From an uncultured Croceitalea sp. (GTDB lineage Bacteria > Bacteroidota > Bacteroidia > Flavobacteriales > Flavobacteriaceae), in NCBI GenBank assembly GCA_937959125.1, contig CALGQU010000078.1, positions 1 to 52,551 on the forward strand: a stretch of DNA of 52,551 bases. Reading direction: 5' to 3'. A program made the position numbers and the translations under genes. The notes under the pieces were generated by a model. The model did no database searches and was not told the DNA's origin. It saw only the letters and a program-made list of their open reading frames with translations. The first letter of the stretch is position 1. Each line of letters begins with the position of its first letter. Shown here one piece after another: positions 7,894 through 17,734 of this stretch.

Positions 7894-9429
7894 TTACACG
7901 GCGTAAAGTACACTGTAATATTCGTCTACGGATTTTTTCCAGGTAAAACGGGCTTTCTTAGCCGCTGTTTGTATTTTTTTCCAAGCGGGTTTATCATTTA
8001 AAAACAGATCCAAGGCAAGGTCAAAGGCGATCAACATACTTTCAATTTTTTCTTCGTAAGTATCCCCATCAAAACCAAATCCGGTTTTCATATGTTTTAC
8101 GGTATCTATCAATCCGCCTGTATGATGTACCAAGCAGGGATTACCGTTACGCATGGACAGCATTTGGCTTATACCACAAGGCTCAAACAAACTGGGCATA
8201 AAATAAAGGTCTGACTCCAAATACATAGAGTCTATCAGGCTTTCCGATTGCCCGTTGGTAAAAATAAAATTATCGTGCTTGTAACTCATGTCCCTAAACA
8301 GTTCTTCATACTCGGGCGCACCTGTACCCAAGAGTATAAAAATACCGTCCACTTTTCTAAGCTTCCCCAAAATTTCTTCAAATGCTTCTGGGGAACGCTT
8401 AAAGAAGTAAAATTTCTGCTCCGTCAAACGTGCCACGCTAGAGACAATAAATTTGGGCCTATTGCCCACGTACTTCATTATTTTTTCCCCGGTATGGGCA
8501 AGGAAGTCTGCCTTATATTTTTTGGACTCTTCTTGTAACCACCTAAAGATGGCTTTTACGGTATTCCGGTAGATATGGCCTTTAGCTTCGGAATTAATGT
8601 TCTTATAATTACAACCGTTTAAGATCCCAAACAATCTTCCTTCTTTATTGGCCTGCCGTAAATCCAGCTCCAAGCCTTCCCCTCCAATAAATTCCGGGGA
8701 TGAACTGGGTTTCATAACATCCTTTTTATAGGACGGTGAAACGGTATGCACCGCATCTGCAAACCGAATACCTACAGCCATAAGGTTAATACAATCTTGA
8801 TACCTATAATCCATTAGGCGTTCTTCATCATATCGGGTATTGGGGAACCAATTTTTTACGGAGGAATAATTATCTTGGAACGGCCTTATCCCTTGGATAG
8901 CCAGGTTATGGATGCTATAGACAAACCTGATATCCTTTAGCACCTCATACCCCAAATGGTATTCCCTTAAGAATAATAACAGACTGGAGTGCCAATCGTG
9001 TAAATGGACAATATCTAATTTCTTAAAAGCTCCTATTTTTATAGCTTCGGCTGCGGCAGTACAGAAAATGAAATACTTTATAGCATCGGTAAAAAACGGT
9101 TCCTCCGGGTCATCATGATAGATATGGGCAATGCCCCCAGCCTCTATCTCTGGGTGATGTATGACGTAATGATGAATATTTTTAAAAGGTTTTTTAGGGC
9201 TCACCTCAAAAAGCTCTGCGGTATACGGAATTCCCCGTAGTTCAAAATTCAGTTCGCGGATCAAGGTGCCTCTTTGGTGCAACCTACCGTACGATGGCAC
9301 TACAACATGGACGGTATCCCCACGTTCTGCAATCTGCCTTGGCACGTCCCTAACAACATCTCCCATTCCTCCTGCTTTACAGTTGGCAATGGCATCATTT
9401 TCGGCAGCGGCAAAGAGAAAATTACTCAT
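7894..9429 (-). CDS. glgA: Glycogen/starch synthase (GT5 family)
   Basis: 511 residues. It has the GT5 starch-synthase catalytic N-domain with KAGGMGDVVRDVP (the family motif is usually KTGGLGDV) and DIVHLHDWHSSLL. The GT-B C-domain carries VARLTEQK (phosphate-binding Arg and Lys) and SLFEPCGISQM with the conserved Glu. It would elongate alpha-1,4-glucan from ADP-glucose or a similar donor. The Gly that usually follows Lys in RLTxQKG is Phe here, so this is a diverged branch. No glgB/glgC/glgX genes are in the window, so this gene is separated from a glycogen operon and sits between eno and gltA. Class call strong; donor not determinable. Confidence 0.88.
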   Translation of the reverse strand: MSNFLFAAAENDAIANCKAGGMGDVVRDVPRQIAERGDTVHVVVPSYGRLHQRGTLIRELNFELRGIPYTAELFEVSPKKPFKNIHHYVIHHPEIEAGGIAHIYHDDPEEPFFTDAIKYFIFCTAAAEAIKIGAFKKLDIVHLHDWHSSLLLFLREYHLGYEVLKDIRFVYSIHNLAIQGIRPFQDNYSSVKNWFPNTRYDEERLMDYRYQDCINLMAVGIRFADAVHTVSPSYKKDVMKPSSSPEFIGGEGLELDLRQANKEGRLFGILNGCNYKNINSEAKGHIYRNTVKAIFRWLQEESKKYKADFLAHTGEKIMKYVGNRPKFIVSSVARLTEQKFYFFKRSPEAFEEILGKLRKVDGIFILLGTGAPEYEELFRDMSYKHDNFIFTNGQSESLIDSMYLESDLYFMPSLFEPCGISQMLSMRNGNPCLVHHTGGLIDTVKHMKTGFGFDGDTYEEKIESMLIAFDLALDLFLNDKPAWKKIQTAAKKARFTWKKSVDEYYSVLYAV

Positions 9430-9478
9430 AGGGGATTCCGTATTTTTTTAAGTTTTTAATATACGTTATCTGTCGCGC

Positions 9479-9508
9479 AAAAAAAAACCTTTCTTGATCA
9501 AGAAAGGT
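9479..9508 (-). terminator. Intrinsic terminator after eno
   Basis: On the minus strand a perfect 22-nt palindrome (half-site ACCTTTCTTGA) is followed directly by nine T. It lies 27 bp after the eno stop and separates eno from glgA. Confidence 0.92.
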
Positions 9509-9535
9509 CTTTGTACCACTAAATAAAGGTTATGC

Positions 9536-10904
<1,369 letters not shown>

Positions 10905-10920
10905 TAAAACCTTTAAAATT

Positions 10921-10950
10921 AACTAAAAGACAAACTACAACGTTTTAGTT
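10921..10950 (-). other. Inverted repeat spanning the carA stop codon (weak terminator candidate)
   Basis: AACTAAAA and TTTTAGTT are perfect 8-bp arms separated by 14 nt and include the carA stop codon. Only a short AATTTT follows, so termination would be weak. Confidence 0.35.
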
Positions 10951-12057
10951 GACACTTGCCTTTATGGCCTCAAAAAATTGGTCAAAAAGATAATCCGCAT
11001 CGTGGGGTCCGGGACTTGCTTCTGGATGGTACTGCACGGAGAATACGTTTTTGTATTTCATCTTAATACCGGCTACCGTACCATCATTCAAATGGGTATG
11101 GGTCACCTCCAAATCCGGGTGTGCTTCCGTCTCTTCCCTATTGACCGCAAAACCATGGTTTTGCGAGGTGATCTCACCCTTACCGGTCATCAAATTAAGA
11201 ATAGGGTGGTTGATCCCGCGGTGTCCATGATGCATCTTATAGGTAGAAATGCCATTGGCCAATGCCAATACCTGATGCCCTAAACATATGCCAAAAAGAG
11301 GCTTGCTCTCCTTCAGGATTTCTTGGGTAGTGGCAATCGCTTCTTTTAACGGTTCTGGATCTCCAGGCCCATTGGAAATAAAATAGGCATCCGGATTCCA
11401 ATCTGCCATTTCCTTTTTAGTGGCGTTGTAGGGAAATACTTTTACATACGCATCTCGCTTGGCCAAGTTTCTTAAAATGTTCTTTTTAATGCCTATATCC
11501 AAGGCCGCAATTTTATAGGTAGCGTCTTCTTCTCCGTAAAAGTAGGGCTCTTTTGCAGATACTTTGGAAGCCAGCTCCAAGCCTTTCATACTTGGAACCT
11601 TGGCCAACTCCTTTTTTAAGGCATCCACCTCGTCTACCCTAGAGGAAATAACGGCGTTCATGGCACCATTGTCCCTAATATAACTTACCAGGGCACGGGT
11701 ATCCACATCGGATATGGCGAATAGTTCATTCTTCTCCAAAAACTCCAACAAACTGGAATCTGCACTGGGTCTGGAGTGGTTATAACTAAAATTCTTTACA
11801 ATCAGTCCGGATATTTTAATGGAATCTGACTCTACTTCTTCCATATTGGTGCCGTAATTACCAATATGGGCATTGGTAGCCACCATTAACTGTCCGTAAT
11901 ACGAGGGGTCGGTAAAAATCTCTTGATATCCGGTCATCCCCGTATTGAAACATACTTCCCCAAAGGCAGTTCCTTCCCTATCCCCCACGGACTTTCCGTA
12001 AAAAATAGTTCCGTCCTCTAATACTAAAAGCGCTTTTTTTCTTGTCTGGTATTTCAT
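10945..12057 (-). CDS. carA: Carbamoyl-phosphate synthase small (glutaminase) subunit
   Basis: 370 residues, normal length. It hydrolyses glutamine and passes ammonia to the large subunit CarB to make carbamoyl phosphate for arginine and pyrimidine synthesis. The N-terminal CPSase small-chain domain (LVLEDGTIFYGKSVG ... GEVCFNTGMTGYQEIFTDPSYYGQ) is followed by a class I glutamine amidotransferase domain. That domain has the nucleophile Cys in FGICLGHQVLAL and the His/Glu pair in VQYHPEASPGPHD. carB is not in the window. It lies 87 bp after rplQ, beyond the ribosomal terminator, so it is probably transcribed separately. Confidence 0.98.
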   Translation of the reverse strand: MKYQTRKKALLVLEDGTIFYGKSVGDREGTAFGEVCFNTGMTGYQEIFTDPSYYGQLMVATNAHIGNYGTNMEEVESDSIKISGLIVKNFSYNHSRPSADSSLLEFLEKNELFAISDVDTRALVSYIRDNGAMNAVISSRVDEVDALKKELAKVPSMKGLELASKVSAKEPYFYGEEDATYKIAALDIGIKKNILRNLAKRDAYVKVFPYNATKKEMADWNPDAYFISNGPGDPEPLKEAIATTQEILKESKPLFGICLGHQVLALANGISTYKMHHGHRGINHPILNLMTGKGEITSQNHGFAVNREETEAHPDLEVTHTHLNDGTVAGIKMKYKNVFSVQYHPEASPGPHDADYLFDQFFEAIKASVN

Positions 12058-12086
12058 GGCACGATTAAAATTTCACAAAAAAACAT

Positions 12087-12116
12087 AAAAAAAGGATACG
12101 TTTTAGCGTATCCTTT
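12087..12116 (-). terminator. Intrinsic terminator of the ribosomal block after rplQ
   Basis: On the minus strand AAAGGATACG and CGTATCCTTT form a perfect 10-bp stem with a 6-nt loop, followed by seven T including the stem end. It starts 28 bp after the rplQ stop. Confidence 0.93.
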
Positions 12117-12144
12117 CTTCTATTATAAACTAGTAATTAACATC

Positions 12145-12642
12145 TTATTCTTCAGAATCATCAGTTGTTGTTTCAGCTACTGGTGGAGTCTCCACTGGTT
12201 TGCTTTTACCCCTTCTACTTCTTCTGGTAGTTTTCTTCTTAGGTTTATCTGCATTGTAAACTTCGTTAAAGTCTACAAGCTCGATCAAGGCCATATCGGC
12301 ATTATCCCCAAGACGATTTCCCAATTTTATGATTCTGGTATATCCTCCTGGTCTGTCCCCTACCTTTTCAGCTACGGTTCCAAACAATTCAGTTACCGCT
12401 TCCTTACTTCTAAGATTACTAAAAACAACACGACGGTTATGGGTTCCCTTCTCCGTAGTTTGGTTGTTCTCTATCTTGGCTTTGGTAATCAATGGCTCTA
12501 CAAACTGCTTAAGGGCTTTGGCCTTTGCTACTGTAGTATTGATTCTTTTATGTTCAATTAAGGAAGAAGCCATATTGGCCAACATTGCTTTTCTATGCGC
12601 TGCCTTTCTGCCTAAGTGATTGAATTTTTTTCCGTGTCTCAT
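12145..12642 (-). CDS. rplQ: 50S ribosomal protein L17
   Basis: 165 residues. The L17 core ([20 protein letters not shown] ... [13 protein letters not shown] ... [24 protein letters not shown]) occupies about the first 128 residues. The rest is a charged low-complexity tail: a Lys/Arg stretch ([12 protein letters not shown]), then an acidic end (TTTDDSEE). Proteobacterial L17 lacks this tail; extensions of this kind are known in Bacteroidota. L17 lies near the exit tunnel on the large subunit. Last gene of the ribosomal block, 62 bp after rpoA. Confidence 0.98.
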   Translation of the reverse strand: MRHGKKFNHLGRKAAHRKAMLANMASSLIEHKRINTTVAKAKALKQFVEPLITKAKIENNQTTEKGTHNRRVVFSNLRSKEAVTELFGTVAEKVGDRPGGYTRIIKLGNRLGDNADMALIELVDFNEVYNADKPKKKTTRRSRRGKSKPVETPPVAETTTDDSEE

Positions 12643-12671
12643 CTTCTTTTTTTATCATCTTGCTACCAAAT

Positions 12672-12687
12672 CCCGGTAATTAACGGG
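12672..12687 (-). other. Small hairpin between rpoA and rplQ
   Basis: CCCG ... CGGG arms enclose TAATTA with one mismatch in the 62-nt rpoA-rplQ gap. It has no T-tract, so it is an mRNA processing or regulatory hairpin candidate only. Confidence 0.3.
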
Positions 12688-12704
12688 AGAGCAAAATATG
12701 ATTA

Positions 12705-13697
12705 CTAATCTTTATCTAATTTATATTTTGCCAAATCCATACCAAACTGAAGTCCTTTGTTGATGACCAACTCTTCCAGTTCCGTCAAGGATTTTTTACC
12801 GAAGTTCCTAAACTTCATTAAGTCGTTCTTATTGAAAGACACCAAATCACCCAAGGTATCGACTTCCGCTGCTTTCAAACAGTTCAAGGCCCTAACGGAT
12901 AAATCCATATCCACCAATTTTGTTTTTAACAACTGGCGCATGTGCAAGGATTCCTCATCATAGGTTTCCGTTTGTGCAATTTCGTCCGCCTCCAGGGTAA
13001 TACGTTCATCAGAGAACAACATAAAGTGGTGTATCAAAACCTTGGCGGCCTCGGTTAGGGCATCCTTAGGATGTATGGAACCGTCGGTTACGATTTCAAA
13101 AACCAATTTTTCATAATCGGTCTTTTGCTCTACCCTAAAGTTCTCAATACTGTACTTTACATTTTTAATCGGTGTATATACGGAATCAACGGCAATACTC
13201 CCTAAGGGGGCATTGGACTTTTTGTTTTCTTCCGCTGGCACATAACCGCGACCTTTCTCAATGATGATTTCCATATTGATGGCCACTTTGGAATCCATAT
13301 TACAGATCACCAAATCTGGGTTCAATACTTGGTACCCAGAGATGAACTTCTGGAAGTCACCGGCCGTCAATTGGCTTTTACCGTTTACGGAAATTGAAAC
13401 CGTTTCCGTTTCTACATCTTCTATCTGTCTTTTGAACCTTACTTGTTTTAGGTTCAAGATCATTTCGGTAACATCTTCTACAACACCGGGAATCACGGAA
13501 AACTCGTGCTCCACTCCGTCCATTCTTACCGAGGTTATTGCAAAACCTTCCAATGAGGAAAGTAATACTCTACGCAATGCGTTCCCAACAGTTAATCCAT
13601 AACCAGGCTCCAGGGGGCGAAATTCAAATTTCCCCTCGAAATCTGTTGAGTCAATCATTATAACTTTATCGGGCTTCTGAAAATTTAGTAATGCCAT
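12705..13697 (-). CDS. rpoA: DNA-directed RNA polymerase alpha subunit
   Basis: 330 residues, full length. The N-terminal assembly domain ([28 protein letters not shown]) covers about residues 1-235. A linker leads to the C-terminal DNA/activator-binding domain with [20 protein letters not shown] and [13 protein letters not shown]; the Arg of VRALNCLK matches the UP-element-contacting Arg of E. coli alpha. It sits between rpsD and rplQ, as in the canonical alpha operon. Confidence 0.99.
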   Translation of the reverse strand: MALLNFQKPDKVIMIDSTDFEGKFEFRPLEPGYGLTVGNALRRVLLSSLEGFAITSVRMDGVEHEFSVIPGVVEDVTEMILNLKQVRFKRQIEDVETETVSISVNGKSQLTAGDFQKFISGYQVLNPDLVICNMDSKVAINMEIIIEKGRGYVPAEENKKSNAPLGSIAVDSVYTPIKNVKYSIENFRVEQKTDYEKLVFEIVTDGSIHPKDALTEAAKVLIHHFMLFSDERITLEADEIAQTETYDEESLHMRQLLKTKLVDMDLSVRALNCLKAAEVDTLGDLVSFNKNDLMKFRNFGKKSLTELEELVINKGLQFGMDLAKYKLDKD

Positions 13698-13714
13698 GTG
13701 GATTAGTGTTGTTT

Positions 13715-14320
13715 TTATTTAGAATATAACTCGACGATCAACTGCTCTTTGATGTTCTCTGGAATCTGTAGTCTTTCTGGAACGGATACAAAAGTACCTT
13801 CCTTCTTATCCCTGTTCCAAGTAATCCACTCGTATACACTGCTATTATTGTCCAATGAATCATTGATAGCTTGTACTGATTTGGATTTTTCCCTAACACC
13901 AACAACATCACCGGCTTTTAAGGAGTATGATGGAATGTTTACCAATTCCCCATTGACCGTAATATGTCTGTGCGATACCAATTGCCTTGCCCCTCTTCTT
14001 GAAGGGGAAATGCCCATTCTATATACTACGTTGTCCAAACGGCATTCACAAAGCTGCAAAAGCACTTCACCGGTCACACCTTCTTTTCTTTTGGCATTTG
14101 CGAACAGGTTTCTAAACTGACGCTCCAAAATACCGTAGGTATACTTGGCTTTTTGCTTTTCCATTAACTGGATCGCATATTCTGATTTTTTACCACGGCG
14201 ACGGTTGTTACCATGTTGCCCCGGAGGGTAATTCTTTTTTTCGAAGGCCTTGTCGTCCCCGAATATCGCTTCACCGAATTTACGGGCGATCTTTGATTTT
14301 GGTCCTGTATATCTTGCCAT
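13715..14320 (-). CDS. rpsD: 30S ribosomal protein S4
   Basis: 201 residues. S4 N-terminal domain without the zinc cysteines ([21 protein letters not shown]) followed by an S4 RNA-binding domain ([32 protein letters not shown]). It is a primary 16S-binding assembly protein and in many bacteria an autoregulator. A 103-nt spacer precedes it, longer than most in the block, and could hold a leader structure, but I found no convincing conserved fold there. Confidence 0.98.
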   Translation of the reverse strand: MARYTGPKSKIARKFGEAIFGDDKAFEKKNYPPGQHGNNRRRGKKSEYAIQLMEKQKAKYTYGILERQFRNLFANAKRKEGVTGEVLLQLCECRLDNVVYRMGISPSRRGARQLVSHRHITVNGELVNIPSYSLKAGDVVGVREKSKSVQAINDSLDNNSSVYEWITWNRDKKEGTFVSVPERLQIPENIKEQLIVELYSK

Positions 14321-14423
14321 CTTCTTGTTTTAGGAAAGTGTGATTATGAATTAAGGCTTATCCTTCGATAATCTATAGTACACCTTCAGTGAAAATCCGC
14401 CTAAGCGAACCATTTATAATTAA

Positions 14424-14816
14424 TTAAACTCTTCTTCTTTTAGGTGGTCTACAACCGTTGTGCGGCATTGGTGTTACATCAATGATTTCCGTAACCTCAA
14501 TCCCAGAGTTGTGTATGGTCCTAATGGCGGACTCCCTACCATTACCAGGTCCTTTTACATAGACCTTTACTTTACGCAATCCTGCTTCATGTGCAACTTT
14601 GGCACAATCCTCAGCCGCTACTTGGGCAGCATATGGAGTATTCTTCTTAGAACCCCTGAATCCTTGCTTTCCTGCAGAGGACCAAGAGATAACGTCACCT
14701 TTCTTATTGGTCAAAGAAATGATGATGTTGTTGAAAGACGCTGTAATGTGTGCTTCCCCATTGGAATCAACGATTACCTTGCGCTTTTTTGTTGCTTTGC
14801 TATTTGCTTTTGCCAT
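14424..14816 (-). CDS. rpsK: 30S ribosomal protein S11
   Basis: 130 residues. The N-terminal Lys-rich stretch is followed by the S11 core ([31 protein letters not shown]-type loop seen as [16 protein letters not shown], ending [14 protein letters not shown]). A platform protein of the small subunit near the mRNA exit, where the 3' end of 16S rRNA lies. The preceding 36 nt are a five-unit heptamer array that runs right up to the ATG, so no Shine-Dalgarno is present. Confidence 0.98.
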   Translation of the reverse strand: MAKANSKATKKRKVIVDSNGEAHITASFNNIIISLTNKKGDVISWSSAGKQGFRGSKKNTPYAAQVAAEDCAKVAHEAGLRKVKVYVKGPGNGRESAIRTIHNSGIEVTEIIDVTPMPHNGCRPPKRRRV

Positions 14817-14852
14817 ATTCTTAGTTTGTAGTTGTTAGTGTATAGTTGTTAG
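14817..14852 (-). repeat. Heptamer tandem repeat abutting rpsK start
   Basis: Read on the minus strand the 36 nt are five 7-mers, CTAACAA CTATACA CTAACAA CTACAAA CTAAGAA, then T and the ATG. Units 1 and 3 are identical, so the array also has a 14-nt period. The sequence is A-rich and unstructured. A sister array with the same unit count and placement precedes infA. Confidence 0.75.
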
Positions 14853-14913
14853 AATCCTAAACATTGCTATTTCAAACAGATTCATCTAACAGCTGACTAC
14901 CAATGACTATTTA

Positions 14914-15288
14914 TTATTTAGTTGCTTTTTTCTTGTTGGCAACCGTTTTACGCTTTCCTTTTCTTGTCCTAGAGTTGTTCTTGGTACGTTGCCCACGTAA
15001 AGGCAATCCAGATCTGTGACGGATACCTCTGTAACAGCCAATGTCCATCAAACGTTTGATGTTCAATTGCGTTTCTGAACGAAGCTCACCTTCAATAGTG
15101 TAAGCAGCTACGGCATCACGAATCTTACCTATCTCATCATCATTCCACTCCGTGACCTTTTTATCCTCGCTAACGCCAGATTTTTCTAAAATCTCTTTGG
15201 CACGGCTCTTACCTACTCCGAAGATATAAGTAAGTGCAATTACACCACGCTTTTGTTTTGGTATATCTACCCCTGCAATTCTAGCCAT
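14914..15288 (-). CDS. rpsM: 30S ribosomal protein S13
   Basis: 124 residues. S13 signature [34 protein letters not shown], then [26 protein letters not shown] and a basic tail ending KKATK. It is a head protein of the small subunit that contacts the P-site tRNA and S19. It is 2 nt behind rpmJ and followed by the 97-nt spacer before rpsK. Confidence 0.98.
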   Translation of the reverse strand: MARIAGVDIPKQKRGVIALTYIFGVGKSRAKEILEKSGVSEDKKVTEWNDDEIGKIRDAVAAYTIEGELRSETQLNIKRLMDIGCYRGIRHRSGLPLRGQRTKNNSRTRKGKRKTVANKKKATK

Positions 15289-15290
15289 AA

Positions 15291-15407
15291 TTACCCTTGT
15301 CTTTGTTTAAATCTAGGATTCTTTTTGTTGATTACGTATAATCTGCCCTTCCTGCGAACAATCTTGCAGTCGGCACTTCTTTTCTTTACTGATGCTCTAA
15401 CCTTCAT
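15291..15407 (-). CDS. rpmJ: 50S ribosomal protein L36 (zinc-independent variant)
   Basis: A 38-codon gene between infA and rpsM, starting [20 protein letters not shown] and ending PRFKQRQG. The usual zinc ligands Cys11, Cys27 and His33 are Ser, Asn and Phe here; only Cys14 remains, so the Zn ribbon is lost. It starts at 15407 (ATG), 1 nt after the infA stop and 2 nt before rpsM. L36 is the smallest large-subunit protein and binds 23S rRNA near the base of the L7/L12 stalk. Confidence 0.97.
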   Translation of the reverse strand: MKVRASVKKRSADCKIVRRKGRLYVINKKNPRFKQRQG

Positions 15408-15408
15408 C

Positions 15409-15624
15409 TTAATATCTGTATGTAATTCTTGCTTTGGTCAAATCATAGGGACTCATTTCAAGTTTTACCTTGTCCCCCGGAAGCAACTTAATATAGTGCA
15501 TACGCATTTTCCCAGAGATATGTGCCGTTACCACATGACCGTTTTCCAATTCTACACGAAACATTGCATTTGACAATGCTTCGATGATTGATCCGTCTTG
15601 TTCTATTGCTGGCTGTTTTGCCAT
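15409..15624 (-). CDS. infA: Translation initiation factor IF-1
   Basis: 71 residues, a single S1-like OB fold: [40 protein letters not shown], and [22 protein letters not shown]-1 binds the ribosomal A site during initiation. It sits between secY and rpmJ; adk and map, often between secY and infA elsewhere, are missing. A 36-nt heptamer array runs directly into its ATG. Confidence 0.98.
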   Translation of the reverse strand: MAKQPAIEQDGSIIEALSNAMFRVELENGHVVTAHISGKMRMHYIKLLPGDKVKLEMSPYDLTKARITYRY

Positions 15625-15660
15625 ATTCAGTTTTTAGTTTTCAGTTCTAAGTTTTCAGTT
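15625..15660 (-). repeat. Heptamer tandem repeat abutting infA start
   Basis: Read on the minus strand: AACTGAA AACTTAG AACTGAA AACTAAA AACTGAA, then T and the ATG. Three of five units are identical. Same length (36 nt), unit count and position as the array before rpsK, with a related unit (consensus AACTRAA). Confidence 0.78.
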
Positions 15661-15721
15661 AGCCACTTTATTCAAAATTGTGAATTCATCTAACATCCAA
15701 CCTCTAGCATCTAACTTCTAT
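15661..15721 (-). repeat. Degenerate TTAGATG heptamer stretch downstream of secY
   Basis: On the minus strand, directly after the secY stop, come four near-heptamers GTTAGAT GCTAGAG GTTGGAT GTTAGAT, then GAATTC. The rpsM-rpsK spacer also contains GTTAGATGAAT, at 14882-14892. Confidence 0.55.
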
Positions 15722-17071
15722 TTAAGCTACTTTTCTATTTTTTCCGGTTTTCATCAAACCGTCATAATGCCTATTCAACAAATACGAATTCACTTGTTGT
15801 ACGGTATCAATGGCAACCCCTACCATAATTAGCAAAGAGGTTCCCCCGTAAAATAAGGCCCATCCCGCTTGCACGTCCATTAACTTTACGACTATTGCCG
15901 GCAATACGGCCAACAACGCCAAGAAAACAGAACCTGGGAAGGTGATCAATGACATTATCTTATCCAAATAATCCCCGGTCTCCTTACCTGGTCTAATACC
16001 AGGAATAAAACCTCCGCTTCTTTTTAGATCATCCGCCATTTTATTCGTAGGAACGGTAATGGCCGTATAGAAATAGGTAAAGATGATGATAAGGACGGCG
16101 AACAAAATGTTATACGCCAATCCAAAAATATCAGCAAAATTTACCTGCATCCATTGTCCAAAAGCGGTATCCTTTACAAAACCGGCACTACCTATAAGTC
16201 CGGGAACGAACATAATTGCCTGTGCAAAGATTATGGGCATTACACCGGAGGCATTTAATTTCAACGGAATGTACTGACGGGAGCCCATTACGTTTTTCTC
16301 ATATCCTCCAGACGCAGTCCTTCTTGCATATTGGACCGGTATTTGACGAATGGCCATCACCAAAAGCACACTGGCCAAAATCACCAAGAACCATATAATC
16401 AATTCAATCAAGATAAACATTAGCCCACCTGTGTTGTTGGTTGTTCTGGAAACAAACTCCTGAACGAAGGATTGCGGCATTGTAGCGATAATCCCGATCA
16501 TAATAAGCAAGGATATTCCATTACCAATACCCTTATCGGTGATTTTTTCCCCCAACCACATGGCAAAAACACACCCTGTGACCAAGATGATTACCGCTGG
16601 AACTATGAAATTTAAGCCTTTACCCAAAACAAATGCACTGTCCGGAACACCCAAAGCGCCTAAACCATACAGATAAGCCGGTGCTTGAACGATACAAATG
16701 GCAATCGTCAACCAACGGGTAATCTGGTTTTTGGTTTTTCTTCCGCTCTCCCCTTCTTTATCCAATTTCTGCAAATATGGGATTGCAATACTCATTAACT
16801 GTACCACAATGGATGCAGATATATATGGCATAATCCCCAAAGCAAAAACAGAAGCATTGGCAAAGGCACCGCCGGTAAACGCATTTAAAATTCCCAAAAT
16901 ACCGTCCCCTGCATTTGCAGAAAGACTGGCCAATTGAGCTGTATCAATACCAGGAAGCACTACTTGTGCACCAAAACGGTAGACAAGCAACAAGACCAAC
17001 GTCATTAAAATACGTTGTCTCAATTCTTCAATCTTCCAAATATTGGATATAGTCTCAATAAACTTCTTCAT
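15722..17071 (-). CDS. secY: Protein translocase subunit SecY
   Basis: 449 residues with ten predicted membrane segments. It forms the channel of the Sec translocon with SecE and SecG. Conserved SecY features include YRFGAQVVLPGID near the N terminus, GIMPYISASIVVQLM, a cytoplasmic loop with GESGRKTKNQITRW, GIGNGISLLIMIGI, and FTYFYTAITVPTNKMADDLKRSGGFIPGIRPG. It is encoded 12 nt after rplO as in the spc operon, and is followed by a 97-nt repeat-containing spacer before infA. Confidence 0.99.
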   Translation of the reverse strand: MKKFIETISNIWKIEELRQRILMTLVLLLVYRFGAQVVLPGIDTAQLASLSANAGDGILGILNAFTGGAFANASVFALGIMPYISASIVVQLMSIAIPYLQKLDKEGESGRKTKNQITRWLTIAICIVQAPAYLYGLGALGVPDSAFVLGKGLNFIVPAVIILVTGCVFAMWLGEKITDKGIGNGISLLIMIGIIATMPQSFVQEFVSRTTNNTGGLMFILIELIIWFLVILASVLLVMAIRQIPVQYARRTASGGYEKNVMGSRQYIPLKLNASGVMPIIFAQAIMFVPGLIGSAGFVKDTAFGQWMQVNFADIFGLAYNILFAVLIIIFTYFYTAITVPTNKMADDLKRSGGFIPGIRPGKETGDYLDKIMSLITFPGSVFLALLAVLPAIVVKLMDVQAGWALFYGGTSLLIMVGVAIDTVQQVNSYLLNRHYDGLMKTGKNRKVA

Positions 17072-17083
17072 AATATACCAGTA

Positions 17084-17536
17084 TTATAAACTTATGGCTT
17101 CACCTCCAGCTGCCTCAATGGCCGCTTTGGCAGAAGCACTAAACTTATGGGCCGAAACTTTTACTTTGGCTTTTAATTCGCCATTACCTAAAATTTTGAC
17201 CAACTCATTTTTTCTAACCAATCTGTGTTCTACCAAAACATCAAAAGTAATATCACCTTTAATCTTTTTGTCATCTACCAAGGTCTGTAATTTGTCCAAA
17301 TTGACCGCCTGGTATTCCTTGCGATTGATATTTTTAAAACCAAATTTAGGAACACGTCTTTGCAAAGGCATCTGTCCACCCTCAAATCCAATTTTCTTGG
17401 AATAACCCGATCTAGACTTAGCTCCTTTATGTCCTCTTGCAGCAGTACCACCTTTTCCTGAACCTTGTCCGCGGCCAAGACGTTTTCCATCTCGGTTTAC
17501 TGCTCCTTCTGCTGGTTTTAGATTACTTAAATCCAT
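17084..17536 (-). CDS. rplO: 50S ribosomal protein L15
   Basis: 150 residues. Typical L15 Gly/Arg/Lys-rich N-terminal tail (RDGKRLGRGQGSGKGGTAARGHKGAKSR) that threads into 23S rRNA, then GGQMPLQRRVPKFGF and a globular C-terminal domain with LKAKVKVSAHKFSASAKAAIE. It lies between rpmD (12 nt) and secY (12 nt). Confidence 0.98.
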   Translation of the reverse strand: MDLSNLKPAEGAVNRDGKRLGRGQGSGKGGTAARGHKGAKSRSGYSKKIGFEGGQMPLQRRVPKFGFKNINRKEYQAVNLDKLQTLVDDKKIKGDITFDVLVEHRLVRKNELVKILGNGELKAKVKVSAHKFSASAKAAIEAAGGEAISL

Positions 17537-17548
17537 CTTATTGTTGCT

Positions 17549-17731
17549 TTAAGCTTCCTCTGTGGAAACCAAGTGTTCTACTTTTTTTATCATTCCTAGG
17601 ATATTTGGCGTTGCATCATGTTCCACAACATGTCCAATTTTCCTTAGTCCCAAAGCCTCAAGAGTCCTTTTCTGGTTCTGAGGTCTCTTAATGGCACTCT
17701 TTAATTGTTTCACCTTAATCTTCGCCATCAC
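17549..17731 (-). CDS. rpmD: 50S ribosomal protein L30
   Basis: 60 residues. It starts MMAKIKVKQLKSAIKRPQNQ; the second Met may be the true start. It contains the L30 core TLEALGLRKIGHVVEHDATPNILGMI. A small ferredoxin-like-fold protein of the large subunit, in the canonical place between rpsE and rplO. Confidence 0.97.
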   Translation of the reverse strand: MMAKIKVKQLKSAIKRPQNQKRTLEALGLRKIGHVVEHDATPNILGMIKKVEHLVSTEEA

Positions 17732-17734
17732 TTA

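Noticed and set aside
14321-14423. Possible S4 autoregulatory leader in the rpsK-rpsD spacer
   Set aside because: Only short 3-4 bp stems can be drawn; no pseudoknot-like or conserved fold could be supported by eye.
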